Shown here in pieces: positions 8,865 to 17,738 of a stretch of DNA of 64,000 nt (position 1 is its first letter; the number at the start of each line of letters is the position of its first letter). The DNA comes from Paenibacillus sp. V4I3 (GTDB taxonomy: Bacteria; Bacillota; Bacilli; Paenibacillales; NBRC-103111). The translations under genes and the position numbers were made by a program. The stretch is from assembly GCF_030817215.1 (NCBI RefSeq), contig NZ_JAUSZA010000001.1, forward strand, positions 4,128,501 through 4,192,500, in the 5' to 3' direction. The notes under the pieces were generated by a model, which did no database searches, was not told the origin of the DNA, and saw only the letters and a program-made list of their open reading frames with translations.

Positions 8865-8885
8865 ATGTTGTAGAAACTACAACAT
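8865..8885. promoter_or_regulatory. perfect inverted repeat upstream of birA
   Basis: Nine-base arms ATGTTGTAG and CTACAACAT are separated by AAA. ACTACAACA recurs at 8970-8978. It lies in the 206-base gap before birA and has no T run, so an operator or RNA hairpin is more likely than a terminator. It does not match the spaced TTGT...ACAA form of a Bacillus BirA operator. No protein can be assigned. Confidence 0.4.
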
Positions 8886-9042
8886 TCCTGTAACACTATA
8901 GCCCATCTACCTTCACGAGCTGCTGAACGACTCTAAAATTGCTTTTTGGAGTTAGCACGAACTAATACAACTACAACAATTGCAGCAAAACAATATGAAT
9001 CGGTCTCAAAATAAATTCCCGATAGATCGTGAGTGAAATCGT

Positions 9043-10011
9043 ATGAACAAACGAATATTAGAGCTGTTCCAAGAGTCCCCGGAAGCATACGTTTCCGGGG
9101 AGGAAATCAGCCGAAGACTTAACGTTAGCCGCACCGCGATCTGGAAGCATATCGAAGAGCTTCGAGCGGCAGGCTATGAATTTGAAGCAGCGCCTCGCAA
9201 AGGGTATCGATTGCTGAGCAAACCTAATTCATGGCAAGTGAACGAACTATTGAGCGGATTGAAAACCAAAGTGCTTGGTCAAAAGATTCATGTTTACGGG
9301 GAAGTTGAATCAACGCAGACAATTGCACACGCTCTCGTTGCCTCGGGAGCTCCTGAGGGCACGATTGTGCTGGCAGAGGCACAGACAGCAGGGAGAGGCA
9401 GAATGGGGCGTACGTGGCATTCTCCGGCTGGTAAAGGGATCTGGATGAGTCTCGTGTTAACGCCGCGTATTCCTGTTTTTTTCATGCCCCAATTAACGCT
9501 ACTTAGTGCGGTAGCGCTATGTCGCTCTATCCAGAAAGTTTGCCAGGTAGACATCGGCATCAAGTGGCCTAATGATCTTCTAATTAAAGGCAAGAAGGTA
9601 AGCGGCATTTTGTTAGAAAGCAGTGGCGAAGATGAACGGCTCAAGTATGTGATTGCAGGGATTGGTATCAGTGTGAATTTGAAGACGGAGGATTACCCCG
9701 AGGAACTGCGGAATATTGCGACTTCACTAGCGATTGAATCGGGCGCTGACATCCCAAGAGAAAGTTTGGTACAAGCTTTTCTTTTAGAATTTGAAGATCT
9801 CTATGCACTTTATATGGAGAAAGGCTTCGCCCCAATCCGTTTGCTATGGGAAGCTCTCAGTGTAACTTTGAAGCGTCCAATCCGCACGCATACACCTGCA
9901 GGAGTCATTGAAGGAGTCGCTGACTCGTTGGATGATTCAGGTGCATTAACAGTAATAACGCAAGCCGGAGAGAAAATAAAGATCTATTCCGGAGATATTG
10001 AACTGAAGTAA
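9043..10011 (+). CDS. birA: bifunctional biotin-protein ligase / biotin operon repressor BirA
   Basis: The first 60 or so residues are a winged-helix DNA-binding domain (ISRRLNVSRTAIWKHIEELRAAG), followed by the ligase domain with the biotinyl-AMP loop GRGRMGRTWHSPAGKGIWMS and KWPNDLLIKGKKVSGILLE, and a C-terminal SH3-like domain. The protein activates biotin to biotinyl-AMP, transfers it to carboxylases, and represses biotin genes when charged. Length 322 is normal. The ribosome-binding site before the ATG is weak (GTGAGTG). In Bacillus birA also lies between cca and panB. Confidence 0.95.
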   Translation: MNKRILELFQESPEAYVSGEEISRRLNVSRTAIWKHIEELRAAGYEFEAAPRKGYRLLSKPNSWQVNELLSGLKTKVLGQKIHVYGEVESTQTIAHALVASGAPEGTIVLAEAQTAGRGRMGRTWHSPAGKGIWMSLVLTPRIPVFFMPQLTLLSAVALCRSIQKVCQVDIGIKWPNDLLIKGKKVSGILLESSGEDERLKYVIAGIGISVNLKTEDYPEELRNIATSLAIESGADIPRESLVQAFLLEFEDLYALYMEKGFAPIRLLWEALSVTLKRPIRTHTPAGVIEGVADSLDDSGALTVITQAGEKIKIYSGDIELK

Positions 10012-10100
10012 AGGTATCAAATGGAAGCAACATTTGGTATAATAGCAAGACAAGGCGGTATCCTTAAAGGAACTGCACTTGCAGATTGACGATGGTAGTT

Positions 10101-10109
10101 TGTTACAAT
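10101..10109 (+). promoter_or_regulatory. candidate extended -10 promoter of the panBCD operon
   Basis: TG-T-TACAAT forms an extended -10; a weak TTGCAG lies 19 bases upstream. Transcription would start near 10116 and give a leader of about 140 bases before panB. A second TATAAT at 10038-10043 has no good -35. Confidence 0.35.
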
Positions 10110-10132
10110 GGAATAGGACTTGAAACAAGATG

Positions 10133-10200
10133 TTGGATTCTGCTCTGAGCCTTATGGGACCGAGACAGAGGGATCATTGGATTCTTTCTGCATGCGATCC
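10133..10200 (+). ncRNA. candidate pan-motif leader RNA of panB
   Basis: Upstream of panB the RNA can fold into an outer helix (10136-10140 GATTC with 10171-10175 GGATC), an inner helix (10143-10147 CTCTG with 10166-10170 CAGAG) and a purine-rich bulged interior. A second TGGATTCT copy begins at about 10178. Known context: Weinberg and colleagues described the 'pan' motif, bulged hairpins often in tandem in front of panB operons in Firmicutes. That this is a pan RNA is inferred from position and shape, not from a covariance search. GGAT at 10179-10182 can pair with ATCC at 10197-10200, which overlaps the first arm of the terminator that follows. Confidence 0.5.
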
Positions 10201-10228
10201 TTTTAGCTCTTAGCTAAAAGGTTTTTTA
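10199..10228 (+). terminator. leader terminator (attenuator) in front of panB
   Basis: A perfect ten-base stem (CCTTTTAGCT and AGCTAAAAGG, loop CTT) is followed by six T and lies only 27 bases before the panB start, in the same direction. A terminator placed there, downstream of a structured leader, points to transcription attenuation of panBCD. Confidence 0.8.
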
Positions 10229-10254
10229 TTTTATATGAGGAAGCTGGGATATCA

Positions 10255-11112
10255 ATGGAACAACGTAAGCCGCTTACGACAGCTAAGATGAGAAAAATGA
10301 AGCAAGATGGAGTTCCCATTACCATGGTAACTGCTTATGATTATCCCTCAGCCCGCTTGGCGGAAGAGGCTGGCATTGATGTCATCCTTGTAGGTGATTC
10401 TCTGGGGAATGTAGTACTGGGCTACGATTCAACCCTGCCTGTCACACTGGATGATATGGTTTACCAGACGCGAGCGGCGGTGCGTGGAGCATCAAATACG
10501 TTTATTGTAGCGGATATGCCTTTCTTGACTTACCATGGAAGCTTGGACACGACATTTCGAGGTGTTGCTCGATTAATGCAAGAGGGTGGAGCAAAAGCGG
10601 TTAAGCTGGAAGGCGGAGCTGAGATTGCGGCAACCGTCAAAGCGATCACGGAGGCTGGTGTGCCGGTCGTCGGACATCTGGGTTTAACTCCGCAATCTGT
10701 TCATCAACTTGGTGGATTCCGCGTACAAGGACGAAGTTCCGAACAAGCAGAGAAATTGCTCAGTGATGCTAAAGCACTTGAGGAAGCGGGAGCTTTCGCG
10801 GTGGTCTTAGAACTGGTAACTGATGAGCTGGCCGAATGGATAACGAAGCAGCTATCGATTCCTACGATTGGAATTGGTTCTGGGGTTCATTGCGATGGCC
10901 AGGTGCTTGTTTATCACGATCTTCTCCAGTATGGTTCTGACAGTGCTGCCAGAAAGTTCGTAAAAGCGTACGCGAATATAGGGGAAACTATTCGTGCAGG
11001 TATTGGGGAGTATGTGAAAGAAGTGAAAGCAAGGGCATTCCCTGCGCCAGAGCATACGTTTCATATGGACAACGATGTTGTTGAATACTTATATGGCGAT
11101 AAGGAGAAGTGA
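10255..11112 (+). CDS. panB: 3-methyl-2-oxobutanoate hydroxymethyltransferase PanB
   Basis: PanB transfers a hydroxymethyl group from methylenetetrahydrofolate to ketoisovalerate, the first committed step of pantothenate synthesis. Family motifs seen: MVTAYDYPSARLAEEAG, VGDSLGNVVLGYDSTLPVTLDDM (metal-binding Asp), ADMPFLTYH, KLEGG, VVGHLGLTPQS and GIGSGVHCDGQVLV. Length 285 is normal. GAGGAAGCTGGG lies in front of the ATG. It is the first gene of panB-panC-panD and overlaps the panC ribosome-binding region. Confidence 0.97.
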   Translation: MEQRKPLTTAKMRKMKQDGVPITMVTAYDYPSARLAEEAGIDVILVGDSLGNVVLGYDSTLPVTLDDMVYQTRAAVRGASNTFIVADMPFLTYHGSLDTTFRGVARLMQEGGAKAVKLEGGAEIAATVKAITEAGVPVVGHLGLTPQSVHQLGGFRVQGRSSEQAEKLLSDAKALEEAGAFAVVLELVTDELAEWITKQLSIPTIGIGSGVHCDGQVLVYHDLLQYGSDSAARKFVKAYANIGETIRAGIGEYVKEVKARAFPAPEHTFHMDNDVVEYLYGDKEK

Positions 11113-11117
11113 GAGGC

Positions 11118-11999
11118 ATGGAAGCGATCCAGACAATGGAAGTGATTCATTCAATTGCTGATTTGCGTTCTCGCATAAGAGACTATCGACGCAAGAACGA
11201 CCAATCTGTTGGGTTTGTACCCACAATGGGCTATTTACACGAAGGTCATGCTAGTTTGCTACGCAAAGCACGTGCTCAAAGTGGACTTGTCGTGCTAAGT
11301 ATATTTGTTAATCCGCTCCAGTTCGGTCCAGGTGAGGATTTCGAGCGATACCCGCGCAATACGGAGCGGGACTTGCAATTAGCTGAAGCCGCGGGCGTTG
11401 ATCTGGTGTTTATGCCATCTGTGAGCGAAATGTATCCGTCACCGACGCGCACAACGGTCAGTGTGACAGGTCTTACCTCCCGACTTTGCGGAGCGTCGCG
11501 CCCTGGACACTTTGATGGGGTCGCAACTGTTGTTAGCAAGTTGTTTCATATTGTGCAGCCCGATCAAGCCTTTTTTGGTTTAAAGGATGCCCAGCAGGTT
11601 GCTGTCATTGAGCAAATGGTGCAAGATCTCAATCTCGGCATCGAGATTGTTCCTTGTCCTATATTGCGTGAAGCAGACGGGCTGGCAATGAGCTCGCGTA
11701 ACGTATATCTTTCTGAGGAAGAGCGTAAGCAAGCTTTAGTTTTGTCACAATCCTTAAAGAAAGCTAAGGCATTTGTGGAATCACATGCAACTTTCACCCC
11801 GCAGGAGCTTGAAAGCTTGGTCAGCCAACATATTGCGACTACACCTTTAGCCATCATTGACTATGTAGAGGTACTAGCTTATCCGACATTAGAACCTTTT
11901 GAAAATAGCCATTTTACCCCTTCTATTATCATTGCTTTAGCCGTGAAATTCGGCAAAACGCGTTTGATCGATAATTTAATTTTACAAGTAAGGAAGTGA
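11118..11999 (+). CDS. panC: pantothenate synthetase (pantoate--beta-alanine ligase) PanC
   Basis: PanC condenses pantoate with beta-alanine using ATP. Motifs: [15 protein letters not shown] (HIGH-like nucleotide site), [42 protein letters not shown] and the KMSKS-like MSSRN. I chose ATG 11118, five bases after panB and behind AAGGAG/GAGAGG; the GTG at 11109 overlaps panB, and an ATG at 11136 would match the B. subtilis N-terminus more closely but has no ribosome-binding site. 293 residues. PanD supplies the beta-alanine and follows directly. Confidence 0.95.
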   Translation: MEAIQTMEVIHSIADLRSRIRDYRRKNDQSVGFVPTMGYLHEGHASLLRKARAQSGLVVLSIFVNPLQFGPGEDFERYPRNTERDLQLAEAAGVDLVFMPSVSEMYPSPTRTTVSVTGLTSRLCGASRPGHFDGVATVVSKLFHIVQPDQAFFGLKDAQQVAVIEQMVQDLNLGIEIVPCPILREADGLAMSSRNVYLSEEERKQALVLSQSLKKAKAFVESHATFTPQELESLVSQHIATTPLAIIDYVEVLAYPTLEPFENSHFTPSIIIALAVKFGKTRLIDNLILQVRK

Positions 12000-12004
12000 C
12001 CTTC

Positions 12005-12388
12005 ATGTTTCGAACGATGATGAAAGCTAAAATCCACCGGGCAACCGTAACAGAAGCGAATTTGAATTATATCGGAAGTATTACGATTGATGAAGATTTG
12101 ATCGATTTAGTTGGTATGCTGCCGAATGAGAAAGTGCAAATTGTGAACAACAACAATGGTGCACGTCTCGAAACTTATATTATTCCGGGGCCGCGCGGCA
12201 CAGGTGTGATTTGTTTAAATGGGGCTGCAGCTAGGCTAGTTCAGGCGGGTGATACGGTTATTATTATTTCTTATGCGATGATGACCGATGAAGAAGCGAA
12301 GAAGCATCAACCAACGATTGCCATTATGGGTGAAAATAATAAAGTTGCGCAGCTTCTCAAAGAAGAAGAGCATTCCACCATCCTTTAA
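12005..12388 (+). CDS. panD: aspartate 1-decarboxylase PanD
   Basis: PanD is a pyruvoyl enzyme that makes beta-alanine from aspartate for PanC. It is made as a proenzyme that cleaves itself between Gly24 and Ser25; here [12 protein letters not shown] places G24-S25 exactly when the ATG at 12005 is used, giving 127 residues, the usual length. AAGGAAGTGA lies in front. Other motifs are [19 protein letters not shown] and [12 protein letters not shown]. The upstream GTG at 11996 overlaps panC and is not needed. Confidence 0.96.
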   Translation: MFRTMMKAKIHRATVTEANLNYIGSITIDEDLIDLVGMLPNEKVQIVNNNNGARLETYIIPGPRGTGVICLNGAAARLVQAGDTVIIISYAMMTDEEAKKHQPTIAIMGENNKVAQLLKEEEHSTIL

Positions 12389-12468
12389 GAGGGATCACTT
12401 CCATGCATGAAATCGGCTCTGTTTACAAAGAATGAGGATAAGCTTTCGAAGCAAAGGTGGGATGCCAA

Positions 12469-13062
12469 ATGTTTAAGCATTTATTTTCCACAATGAACGA
12501 GGTTTTGGAAGAAATCCAAAAAGAATATCCGAATAGTGACGTGGAAAAAAAAGCTGAGCTCGACGAACAATTGCAGGTGTTGAAGACGATGAGCGATGAG
12601 TTCATCGAGGCGTGGCTGCTTTTTGAGGAGAAGTTGGGAAAGTTTTATGGGGCCGTACCAATGAGCACCCAAACCCTACATGATGAGCTGATGGAACTAG
12701 ATGTGTCCGGGAAGCAGACGGATGAATTCATGCGAGGCCAGGGATTTTACAAACTTTATATGTACGATCAAGCGATCAAAGAATTCGAAATGCTGATTCA
12801 AAGGCAGCCGGATTTCTTGCTAGCTCGAGTGTATTTAGCGATGGGTCATTTGCGCAAAGGGGAGTTTGGAGAAGCGTATCAACACTTCAAGTTCCTTCTG
12901 CCCTTGACCGACAATACCAAGATGAAGGCCATTTCCTACAACGCAATGGGCTGCATACAAGTGCAAAATCAGAATATGGAAAAAGCCTTTGAATATTTTC
13001 AAAAAGCGTATCACACTGATCCTTCTTGCATGGAGCCGCTGATCAATTTGGACGAATCCTAA
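12469..13062 (+). CDS. tetratricopeptide-repeat protein
   Basis: A 197-residue soluble helical protein. The first 90 residues form a charged helical region without a recognised domain; the rest contains about three TPR-type helix pairs (YDQAIKEFEMLIQRQPDF, GEFGEAYQHFKFLLPLTDN, QNMEKAFEYFQKAYHTDPSC). Start at ATG 12469, eight bases after AAAGGTGGG; the GTG at 12457 lies in that site. It stands alone between panD and dinG, read the same way. Not recognised as a named family member. Confidence 0.78.
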   Translation: MFKHLFSTMNEVLEEIQKEYPNSDVEKKAELDEQLQVLKTMSDEFIEAWLLFEEKLGKFYGAVPMSTQTLHDELMELDVSGKQTDEFMRGQGFYKLYMYDQAIKEFEMLIQRQPDFLLARVYLAMGHLRKGEFGEAYQHFKFLLPLTDNTKMKAISYNAMGCIQVQNQNMEKAFEYFQKAYHTDPSCMEPLINLDES

Positions 13063-13152
13063 AACGGAAGCGGCTAACTGGGTATTCCCTTTTCCTAATA
13101 AGATTTGGTATGCTAGGAGAAGTGCAGGACGAAAGGATTGAAGATACACGTC

Positions 13153-16008
13153 ATGAAATTTGCAGTTTTGGATTTTGAAACGACAGGAAGTCAGCCTGCG
13201 GATGAAATTATTCAGGTTGGACTCGTCATTATAGATCAATTTCAAATTACTCACAGGTATACTTCTCTGGTCAAACCAGGGATAAGTATACCTTCTTCGA
13301 TTACAACACTTACAGGGATTTCGGAAGATATGGTTGCGGATGCTCCCCCGCTTGACCAAGTCATGGCGGATATGTTTCCGCTCTTGTTTGATTGTGTTCT
13401 TGTGGCGCACCATGCGGCTTTTGATTTATCCTTTCTACAAAAAGGACTAACGAATACAGGATACCCGCCTTTCACAGGACGTGTGCTGGATACGATGGAT
13501 TTGCTGCGCATCCTATTTCCATCTATTTCGAGTCTTCAGCTCAGCATGGTGGCCGGTTTGTTCGGTATCGATCATGAAAGGCCACACCAAGCGGATAGTG
13601 ATGCGGAAGTAACGGCAGCCATATGGATTATTTGTATGGAACGATTGCTGGGTCTGCCGCTTCTTACGATTCAACGCTTGCAGCATATTTTCGAAAACGG
13701 CAACAGTGATTTAGGTTGGTTCCTCGATGAAATATGCATCTACAAAGAGTCTATCACCAGTGTGGATATGGATACGAATCGATATTTCCGTCAATTTACG
13801 ATCAATGTCACCGATTGGGGCGATGAGGATGATACGCGCAAAGACTCCGATGCGGATGGTTTAGGTTCTTCTTTTACAGAGTTCCATCAAGGTTTAAAAA
13901 CAGCCTTACGGGATAAATTCGAGATCTTTGAAGACCGTGAATCCCAAGAGCAGATGATTCGTGAAGTTGAAAAGTCACTCGAGCATGATCAGCATCTGAT
14001 GATTGAAGCAGGGACAGGAACAGGGAAGTCGCTAGGGTATTTGATACCATCCATTTATTATGGCATCAAGTATGAGAAGAAAGTGATCGTCTCTACGCAC
14101 ACGATTAATCTACAAGAACAGCTCCGTGAGCGGGACATTCCACTCTTAAAGGAGATTTTCCCTATCCCTTTCAAAGCTGCTGTGCTCAAAGGCAGAAGTC
14201 ATTACTTATGCTTGCGTAAATTCGAGACAAAGCTAACATCACGTGATTACGAGAATGGCAAGGAAGATCCGATAACGGCAGCGCAGATGGTTGTATGGCT
14301 TAGTGAAACGGAGCATGGTGATGAAGAGGAGCTGCATTTTGGAAATAAGGGTGCGCAGTTCTGGTATTCAGTAGCAAGCGACACAGATTCTTGTTTGAAT
14401 CGCATGTGCCCTTGGTATAAGAAATGCTTCTATCACCGCGCTCGGAATGATGCCAATACGGCCGATGTGATCATCACGAACCATTCCCTCCTCTTCACGG
14501 ATATGAAGGCTGAAAACCGCCTTCTACCGTCTTACAAGCACCTTGTCATTGATGAGGCTCATCACTTCGAAGAAGTGGCAAGTAAGCATCTTGGTATTGA
14601 GCTGCATTCTTCAGCATTTTATCATTCGTTGATTTGGCTATATAAAGATAATCGCAGTGGCCAATTACCAATGCTGCGGTTTCGATTGCAGAAATCGGAT
14701 GAGCAGCAGGAACGCACGGCCTCTTGGAGTCAAACCATTGACGGGCTCTATCCCAAAATCGTGCAAATCAAAGAGGATTGGGATCGGCTCAGCGAAGCGC
14801 TCTATGAACTGTTATCCTCAAGGAGCGATCCTTCGCAATCGGAAAACTCACAGTTCGTGCTGCGGATGAAGCCCGAAACACTTCCGCCCGAATGGCGAGA
14901 GCTTCTGATTATGGAAGACAATATTTATTTGAATGCGAATGATTTACTCCGCACACTTGATAAATTGTTAAATGAAGTGAAGGATATGCAGGAAGTTTTC
15001 GGGGTCCAAGGATTAGTCACCGATTTGAATGGCACGGTAAAGGAACTGTACAATCATCGGGATGCCCTGCACTTTTTTATGAAAATGGCCGATGAGGGTT
15101 ATGTATATTGGATGGAAGCGGGCACCTATGCCAAATCGAAATCGCTGCAGCTTGTATCAGTACCTACCGATGTAAGTGGGCTGTTGCAGCAGCATTTCTT
15201 TGAGACCAAAGACAGTATTATCCTGACCTCCGCGACTTTATCTGTTAATAAATCTTTTCAATATTCAGCGGATCAATTAGGGTTAGTTATCCCTGAGGAC
15301 GAAGAATCGGGCAAGCTGAAAACCGTTCAATTGCCATCTCCATTTAATTACAGAGAGCAAGCTCTCGTCGTAATTCCTCGGGACTTCCCGACGATCAAAG
15401 GTGCCGGTGATCCTGTTTTTATCAACGCACTTATTGGGTCGCTTAGTGATGTTGCGAGAATTACCAAAGGACGTATGTTGATTTTGTGTACTTCGAATCG
15501 TATGCTTAAGCAAATTTACGCCGGCATGAAGGATCTCTTGAAGCCACATGGGATTACCGTACTCGGGCAGGGGGTTGACAGCGGTAATCGGAGTAAACTG
15601 ACCCGGATGTTCCAAGATAACAAAATGTGCGTCCTACTGGGCACCAGCTCGTTCTGGGAGGGTGTCGATATTCCAGGAGATGCCCTTAGCTGTCTAGCTA
15701 TTATCAGATTGCCGTTTCAACCGCCCAATCATCCACTTGTTGAAGCTAAGTGTGAAAATATTAAGAAACGCAATGAGAATCCATTTATGAAATTTTCTGT
15801 GCCGCAGGCTGTCATTCGATTTAAGCAGGGCTTTGGCCGACTTGTCAGACGTGCATCCGATAAAGGCATCGTTATCATCTATGATACTCGTGTCATTGAT
15901 ACGTATTATGGCAAGCACTTCCTTTATTCATTGCCTGGTCCGAAGATTGAGCATATGACGACCGAGCAAATGTTACCTAGGATTGAAGAGTGGATGGGGG
16001 AGGCGTAG
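13153..16008 (+). CDS. dinG: DinG-type helicase/exonuclease with intact DEDDh and Fe-S motifs
   Basis: Residues 1-165 are a DnaQ-like exonuclease with the DEDDh motifs DFETTG, HHAAFDLSFL and HQADSDAEVTA. The rest is an XPD/DinG superfamily 2 helicase: Walker A EAGTGTGKS at about 285-293, DEAH at 467-470, FWEGVDIPGDAL and QGFGRLVRR near the end. Four cysteines occur at residues 353, 414, 419 and 425; the C-X4-C-X5-C spacing of the last three equals that of the iron-sulfur domain of E. coli DinG. Start: ATG 13153, which directly begins the exonuclease fold; a TTG at 13138 is possible and AAAGGA lies rather far (15 bases) upstream. The rex start lies two bases after the stop. Confidence 0.93.
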   Translation: MKFAVLDFETTGSQPADEIIQVGLVIIDQFQITHRYTSLVKPGISIPSSITTLTGISEDMVADAPPLDQVMADMFPLLFDCVLVAHHAAFDLSFLQKGLTNTGYPPFTGRVLDTMDLLRILFPSISSLQLSMVAGLFGIDHERPHQADSDAEVTAAIWIICMERLLGLPLLTIQRLQHIFENGNSDLGWFLDEICIYKESITSVDMDTNRYFRQFTINVTDWGDEDDTRKDSDADGLGSSFTEFHQGLKTALRDKFEIFEDRESQEQMIREVEKSLEHDQHLMIEAGTGTGKSLGYLIPSIYYGIKYEKKVIVSTHTINLQEQLRERDIPLLKEIFPIPFKAAVLKGRSHYLCLRKFETKLTSRDYENGKEDPITAAQMVVWLSETEHGDEEELHFGNKGAQFWYSVASDTDSCLNRMCPWYKKCFYHRARNDANTADVIITNHSLLFTDMKAENRLLPSYKHLVIDEAHHFEEVASKHLGIELHSSAFYHSLIWLYKDNRSGQLPMLRFRLQKSDEQQERTASWSQTIDGLYPKIVQIKEDWDRLSEALYELLSSRSDPSQSENSQFVLRMKPETLPPEWRELLIMEDNIYLNANDLLRTLDKLLNEVKDMQEVFGVQGLVTDLNGTVKELYNHRDALHFFMKMADEGYVYWMEAGTYAKSKSLQLVSVPTDVSGLLQQHFFETKDSIILTSATLSVNKSFQYSADQLGLVIPEDEESGKLKTVQLPSPFNYREQALVVIPRDFPTIKGAGDPVFINALIGSLSDVARITKGRMLILCTSNRMLKQIYAGMKDLLKPHGITVLGQGVDSGNRSKLTRMFQDNKMCVLLGTSSFWEGVDIPGDALSCLAIIRLPFQPPNHPLVEAKCENIKKRNENPFMKFSVPQAVIRFKQGFGRLVRRASDKGIVIIYDTRVIDTYYGKHFLYSLPGPKIEHMTTEQMLPRIEEWMGEA

Positions 16009-16010
16009 AA

Positions 16011-16631
16011 TTGAAAACACAAAAAATATCGGAAGCTGTCGTCCGAAGGCTGCCCATTTATTTACGCTTTCTGAATGAACTTGCAATGAAAAATGTTTCG
16101 ACGGTATCTTCGCAGGATTTGGGTCAAAAGCTCGATCTGAATCCGGCACAGATTCGCAAGGATTTGGCTTATTTCGGGGAATTCGGTAAAAAGGGAATCG
16201 GCTACGACATTGCTTACTTAATTGAGAAGATCAGACAGATCCTGAAGTTGGATCGCCATATTCAAGTTGCTCTTGTTGGAGCAGGTAACTTAGGTCGCGC
16301 TTTATGCAATTATAATACTTATTTACGGAATGATATGAAAATTGTCGCAGTATTTGATGCATTGCCAAGTAAGGCAGGGGAATCGATCAACAATTTAATC
16401 GTTCAACCGATGCATGAGATGAAGAATGTCTTATCTGAATTAGGCGTTCGCATCGGCATCATTACGGTTCCTGCGAACGAAGCTCAAATTGTAGCCAATC
16501 AATTCATTGAATGCGGAATCGAAGCGATATTGAATTTTGCTCCAGTCATTATTAGGGTTCCTCCCGAAGTGCGCGTACATCATGCAGATTTTACAACAGA
16601 ATTGCAAAGTTTAGCTTATTATTTGGATTAG
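16011..16631 (+). CDS. rex: redox-sensing transcriptional repressor Rex
   Basis: Rex represses fermentation and respiration genes and leaves DNA when NADH rises. Residues 1-80 are the winged helix (SSQDLGQKLDLNPAQIRKDLAYFGEFGKKGIGY), followed by a Rossmann domain with VALVGAGNLGRAL and the C-terminal swapped helix VHHADFTTELQSLAYYL. The start is a TTG at 16011, seven bases after GGGGGAGG; an earlier in-frame GTG at 15990 lies within dinG. 206 residues, normal length. It shares a transcript with dinG, from which only two bases separate it. I saw no clear Rex operator pair elsewhere in the window. Confidence 0.95.
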   Translation: MKTQKISEAVVRRLPIYLRFLNELAMKNVSTVSSQDLGQKLDLNPAQIRKDLAYFGEFGKKGIGYDIAYLIEKIRQILKLDRHIQVALVGAGNLGRALCNYNTYLRNDMKIVAVFDALPSKAGESINNLIVQPMHEMKNVLSELGVRIGIITVPANEAQIVANQFIECGIEAILNFAPVIIRVPPEVRVHHADFTTELQSLAYYLD

Positions 16632-16668
16632 AAAAAGGCACGACCCGAAGCTTGGGTCGTGCCTTTTT
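16632..16668. terminator. bidirectional terminator between rex and the phosphate permease gene
   Basis: A perfect stem AAAAAGGCACGACCC / GGGTCGTGCCTTTTT with a seven-base loop serves both convergent genes. Confidence 0.92.
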
Positions 16669-16672
16669 ATTT

Positions 16673-17674
16673 TTAAAAAATGAATCTGAATAGAACAAAG
16701 TAGATCGAGAATGCAAGCACGATGCTGATTGGAATCGTAATAATCCAAGTGATCAACATGCGGCCAACCGTGCCCCATTGAACCTCATGGAAGCGCATGA
16801 CACTGCCTGTTCCGATAATCGCGGAGGAAATAACATGGGTCGTTGACAATGGTTTACCCAAATGAGTAGAGAATTGAATAACGAGTGATGACGTTAAGTC
16901 CGAGGCAAAGCCATTAATCGGCTCGATTTTAACAATCTTACCGGAAACGGTTTTAATAATTCGCCATCCACCGATGGATGTTCCAAGTCCCATGGCCAGA
17001 GCGGCAGCAATTTTCACCCATACGGGTACTTCCAGGTCTGTTTGAACACCGGCTGCGACTAAACCAAAAACGATAATCCCCATTGCTTTTTGTGCATCGT
17101 TTCCACCATGGGAGTATGAAAGTAATCCCGCGGATAAAATTTGCAAGGTACGGAATATGCGATTTAGTTTCGATCTTGAAGTGTTCCCAGACCATATAAC
17201 GATGTACTTGATCAAGATCATAATTAGGTAACCTAGGGCGAAAGCAATAATGGGCGATAAAACCAAAATGATAATAATTTGAGTAAAACCATTCCAATTC
17301 ACCGCAGAGACCCCAGCTCCAGCAATAACAGCTCCAGCAAGAGAACCAAGGAGTGTATGCGAAGAAGATGAAGGAATCGCCAGATACCAGGTCAACAAGT
17401 TCCAAATGATGGCCGCAAGTAAGGCAGCGATGACGATTTCAACGCCGTTTTCAATTTTGGCTGGGTTAGCAATGCTGCCTCCAACGGTTTTGGCAACCTT
17501 AGAGGAAACCATGGCTCCGACAAAGTTGAGAGTGGCGGCCATGGCGATGGCTACACGTGGACTTAATGCACGTGTGGAAATGGAAGTTGCAATCGCATTA
17601 GCCGTGTCGTGAAATCCATTAATGAAATCAAAAAGTAAAGCAAGCACAACGATAACGATTAAATAAGTTAACAT
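16673..17674 (-). CDS. pit: inorganic phosphate transporter, PiT family
   Basis: A 333-residue membrane protein with about ten hydrophobic segments. The two family signatures, one per half, are visible: DFINGFHDTANAIATSISTR near the N-terminus and SYSHGGNDAQKAMGII near residue 195. PiT permeases take up metal-phosphate with protons or sodium. AGGAGG lies directly before the ATG. The DUF47 gene lies upstream in the same operon, the usual pairing of Pit with its PhoU-like partner. Confidence 0.94.
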   Translation of the reverse strand: MLTYLIVIVVLALLFDFINGFHDTANAIATSISTRALSPRVAIAMAATLNFVGAMVSSKVAKTVGGSIANPAKIENGVEIVIAALLAAIIWNLLTWYLAIPSSSSHTLLGSLAGAVIAGAGVSAVNWNGFTQIIIILVLSPIIAFALGYLIMILIKYIVIWSGNTSRSKLNRIFRTLQILSAGLLSYSHGGNDAQKAMGIIVFGLVAAGVQTDLEVPVWVKIAAALAMGLGTSIGGWRIIKTVSGKIVKIEPINGFASDLTSSLVIQFSTHLGKPLSTTHVISSAIIGTGSVMRFHEVQWGTVGRMLITWIITIPISIVLAFSIYFVLFRFIF

Positions 17675-17738
17675 GATTTCCTCCTAAGAGTTTTCCATTT
17701 GGAAAACTTTCTTCGTAGACATAGGACACGAATGTGCC

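Noticed and set aside
8865-8885. BirA operator
   Set aside because: Known Bacillus BirA sites have TTGT(A/T)AAC-like arms separated by about 14-15 bases; here the arms are separated by three.
8841-8894. 17-codon mini-ORF after the cca terminator
   Set aside because: It has no ribosome-binding site; its sequence is explained by the palindrome inside it.
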